5,947 bases of DNA. Source: Darwinimomas sp963643215 (GTDB lineage: Bacteria > Bacillota > Clostridia > Lachnospirales > Lachnospiraceae). Under the pieces are notes generated by a model that was not told the origin of the DNA, searched no databases, and saw only the letters and a list, made by a program, of their open reading frames with translations. The stretch spans positions 1 to 5,947 of the forward strand of contig CAVIJY010000075.1 of assembly GCA_963643215.1 (NCBI GenBank), in the 5' to 3' direction. Every line of letters begins with the position of its first letter. The stretch's first letter is position 1. Position numbers and translations under genes: made by a program. Positions 4,482-5,947 of the stretch are shown here, one piece after another.

Positions 4482-5846
4482 ATGATAAACTTAAACGAGA
4501 TACTTGAGACAAACAAGATGATAGAGCACGATCTGCTGGATGTGCGTACCATCACTATGGGCATCAGCCTTCTGGACTGCATCGACGGCGATCTTAAGAC
4601 TGTCAACAGGAACATCTATGACAAGATTCTGCGCTGCGCCGGCAGGCTTGTTGAAACAGGCGAGCTTATATCCAAGGACTACGGCATACCTATAGTCAAC
4701 AAGCGCGTTTCGGTGACGCCCATCTCACTGATCGGCGGCGCCGCATGCCGCACACCGGAGGATTTTGTCACCATCGCAGAAACCCTCGACAAAGCAGCCG
4801 GAGCCATAGGAATAAACTTCATAGGCGGCTACTCCGCTCTGGTCAACAAGGCGATGACGCCCGCCGACAGACTGCTCATAGAATCTATCCCGCAGGCTTT
4901 AGCCGAAACCGATATGGTATGCTCATCGGTCAATGTGGGCTCCACAAAAACCGGCATAGATATGGATGCTGTACGCCTCATGGGAAGTATAGTCAAAAAA
5001 ACCGCAGAGGCGACTGCGGACAGGGGCTCCATCGGATGTGCCAAGCTCGTGGTCTTCTGCAACGCCCCCGATGACAACCCGTTTATGGCCGGAGCGTTTC
5101 ACGGTGTGACAGAGGGCGATACCGTCATCAATGTCGGTGTCAGCGGTCCCGGCGTTGTCCGCTCCGCGCTCACTCATGTCCGCGGCGAAAGCTTTGAGGT
5201 TCTTTGTGAAACCATAAAGAAGACCGCCTTCAAGATCACAAGAGTCGGACAGCTGGTTGCCAGGGAGGCATCGGAGCGTTTGGGCGTGCCTTTCGGCATA
5301 GTGGATCTGTCTCTTGCGCCGACACCGGCCGTCGGTGACTCGGTGGCAGAGATTCTGGAGGAGATGGGCCTTGAAAAGGTCGGCGCACCCGGCACCACCG
5401 CCGCGCTGGCTATTCTCAATGATCAGGTCAAAAAGGGCGGTGTCATGGCATCCTCGTATGTGGGCGGGCTCTCCGGCGCATTCATCCCCGTCAGTGAAGA
5501 TCAGGGGATGATAGACGCGGTCAGTGCGGGCGCTCTCACTCTCGAGAAGCTGGAGGCGATGACATGCGTGTGCTCCGTAGGGCTTGACATGATAGCCATA
5601 CCCGGCGACACGCCCGATACCACCATCGCCGGAATCATCGCCGACGAGGTGGCCATAGGTATGATAAACCAGAAAACCACTGCGGTTCGGCTCATACCCG
5701 TGATAGGCAAAACCGTCGGCGAGCAGGTCGAGTTCGGCGGACTTCTCGGTTACGCGCCTGTCATAGATGTCAACTCCTTCTCATGCGCCGGCTTTGTCAA
5801 TCGAAGCGGACGCGTACCCGCCCCGATACACAGCTTTAAAAACTGA
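4482..5846 (+). CDS. UPF0210/DUF711 family protein ("PFL family protein"), function unknown
   Basis: A 454-residue protein of normal family length (about 445-455). Visible family stretches are DVRTITMGISLLDCIDGD (20-37), NKRVSVTPISLIGG (73-86), IGINFIGGYSALV (109-121), CSSVNVGSTKTGIDMDAV (147-164) and the strongly conserved FCNAPDDNPFMAGAFHG (192-208) followed by INVGVSGPGVV (216-226). It ends with a Gly-rich region and SGRVPAPIHS. No signal peptide or membrane segment is evident, so it is cytoplasmic. The "PFL" label reflects a distant pyruvate formate-lyase-like fold; I do not see a clear C-terminal glycyl-radical motif, so a glycyl-radical reaction should not be assumed. ATG 4482 is 5 bases after the ACT gene stop, with GAGG overlapping that stop codon as ribosome binding site, so translation is probably coupled. 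The partner ACT protein suggests control by a small molecule. Biochemical function is not established. Confidence 0.92.
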   Translation: MINLNEILETNKMIEHDLLDVRTITMGISLLDCIDGDLKTVNRNIYDKILRCAGRLVETGELISKDYGIPIVNKRVSVTPISLIGGAACRTPEDFVTIAETLDKAAGAIGINFIGGYSALVNKAMTPADRLLIESIPQALAETDMVCSSVNVGSTKTGIDMDAVRLMGSIVKKTAEATADRGSIGCAKLVVFCNAPDDNPFMAGAFHGVTEGDTVINVGVSGPGVVRSALTHVRGESFEVLCETIKKTAFKITRVGQLVAREASERLGVPFGIVDLSLAPTPAVGDSVAEILEEMGLEKVGAPGTTAALAILNDQVKKGGVMASSYVGGLSGAFIPVSEDQGMIDAVSAGALTLEKLEAMTCVCSVGLDMIAIPGDTPDTTIAGIIADEVAIGMINQKTTAVRLIPVIGKTVGEQVEFGGLLGYAPVIDVNSFSCAGFVNRSGRVPAPIHSFKN

Positions 5847-5947
5847 CAGTCCGACACGGTCATAGCAGCAAGATAGAGACAATGCGGATTCCGTGTCGTC
5901 AGATCACAACAGCAACATAAAGACAGCGCGGCCTTCATGCCGGCAGC
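5847..5947. other. Non-coding tail with an 8-base inverted repeat
   Basis: After the UPF0210 stop, CGACACGG (5852-5859) and CCGTGTCG (5891-5898) form a perfect 8-base inverted repeat, but the 31-base loop and the absence of a following T-run make it a poor intrinsic terminator. CGGC (5929-5932) and GCCG (5939-5942) near the right edge could be the left part of a terminator or repeat that continues outside the window. No gene is seen. Confidence 0.45.

Noticed and set aside
5847..5947. Intrinsic terminator for the ACT-UPF0210 operon
   Set aside because: The 8-base stem has a 31-base loop and no T-run; a real terminator may lie beyond the right edge.

Overview
The window reads as chromosomal DNA from an anaerobic Gram-positive bacterium, most likely of class Clostridia. 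The evidence is a Re-type citrate synthase (an oxygen-sensitive, anaerobe-restricted enzyme), a PaaK-type aryl-CoA ligase paired with an ACT protein, the ACT/UPF0210 gene pair, strong AGGAGG-like ribosome binding sites and textbook sigma-A promoters. Base composition is near half G+C by eye, with frequent ATA isoleucine codons. Genus cannot be told from the sequence. There is no sign of a phage, transposon, CRISPR array or RNA gene for rRNA or tRNA.

Layout, left to right. (1) 1-460, minus strand: the N-terminal third of an isocitrate dehydrogenase, running off the left edge. (2) 566-1942, minus: a complete Re-citrate synthase. Each of these two genes has its own consensus promoter, and the two promoters match at 25 of 30 positions, including the spacer. 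(3) 1943-2271: a gene-free stretch holding the citrate synthase promoter, a plus-strand terminator-like hairpin with no obvious parent gene, and the terminator of the next operon. (4) 2272-4027, minus: paaK-like aryl-CoA ligase followed by a two-ACT-domain protein, ending in a strong intrinsic terminator. (5) 4028-4203: a divergent promoter region. (6) 4204-5846, plus: a single-ACT-domain protein and a UPF0210/DUF711 protein in a tight two-gene operon. (7) 5847-5947: a non-coding tail with an inverted repeat.

Functionally, genes 1 and 2 form the oxidative branch from acetyl-CoA and oxaloacetate to 2-oxoglutarate, used for glutamate synthesis in anaerobes with an incomplete TCA cycle. Aconitase is needed between them and is not in the window. 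The paaK-ACT pair suggests arylacetate activation linked to aromatic amino acid breakdown. The ACT-UPF0210 pair is a conserved but functionally undefined module. No obviously new multi-gene system is present. The most interesting signals are the matched promoters, the orphan plus-strand terminator and the uncharacterised ACT-UPF0210 pair.
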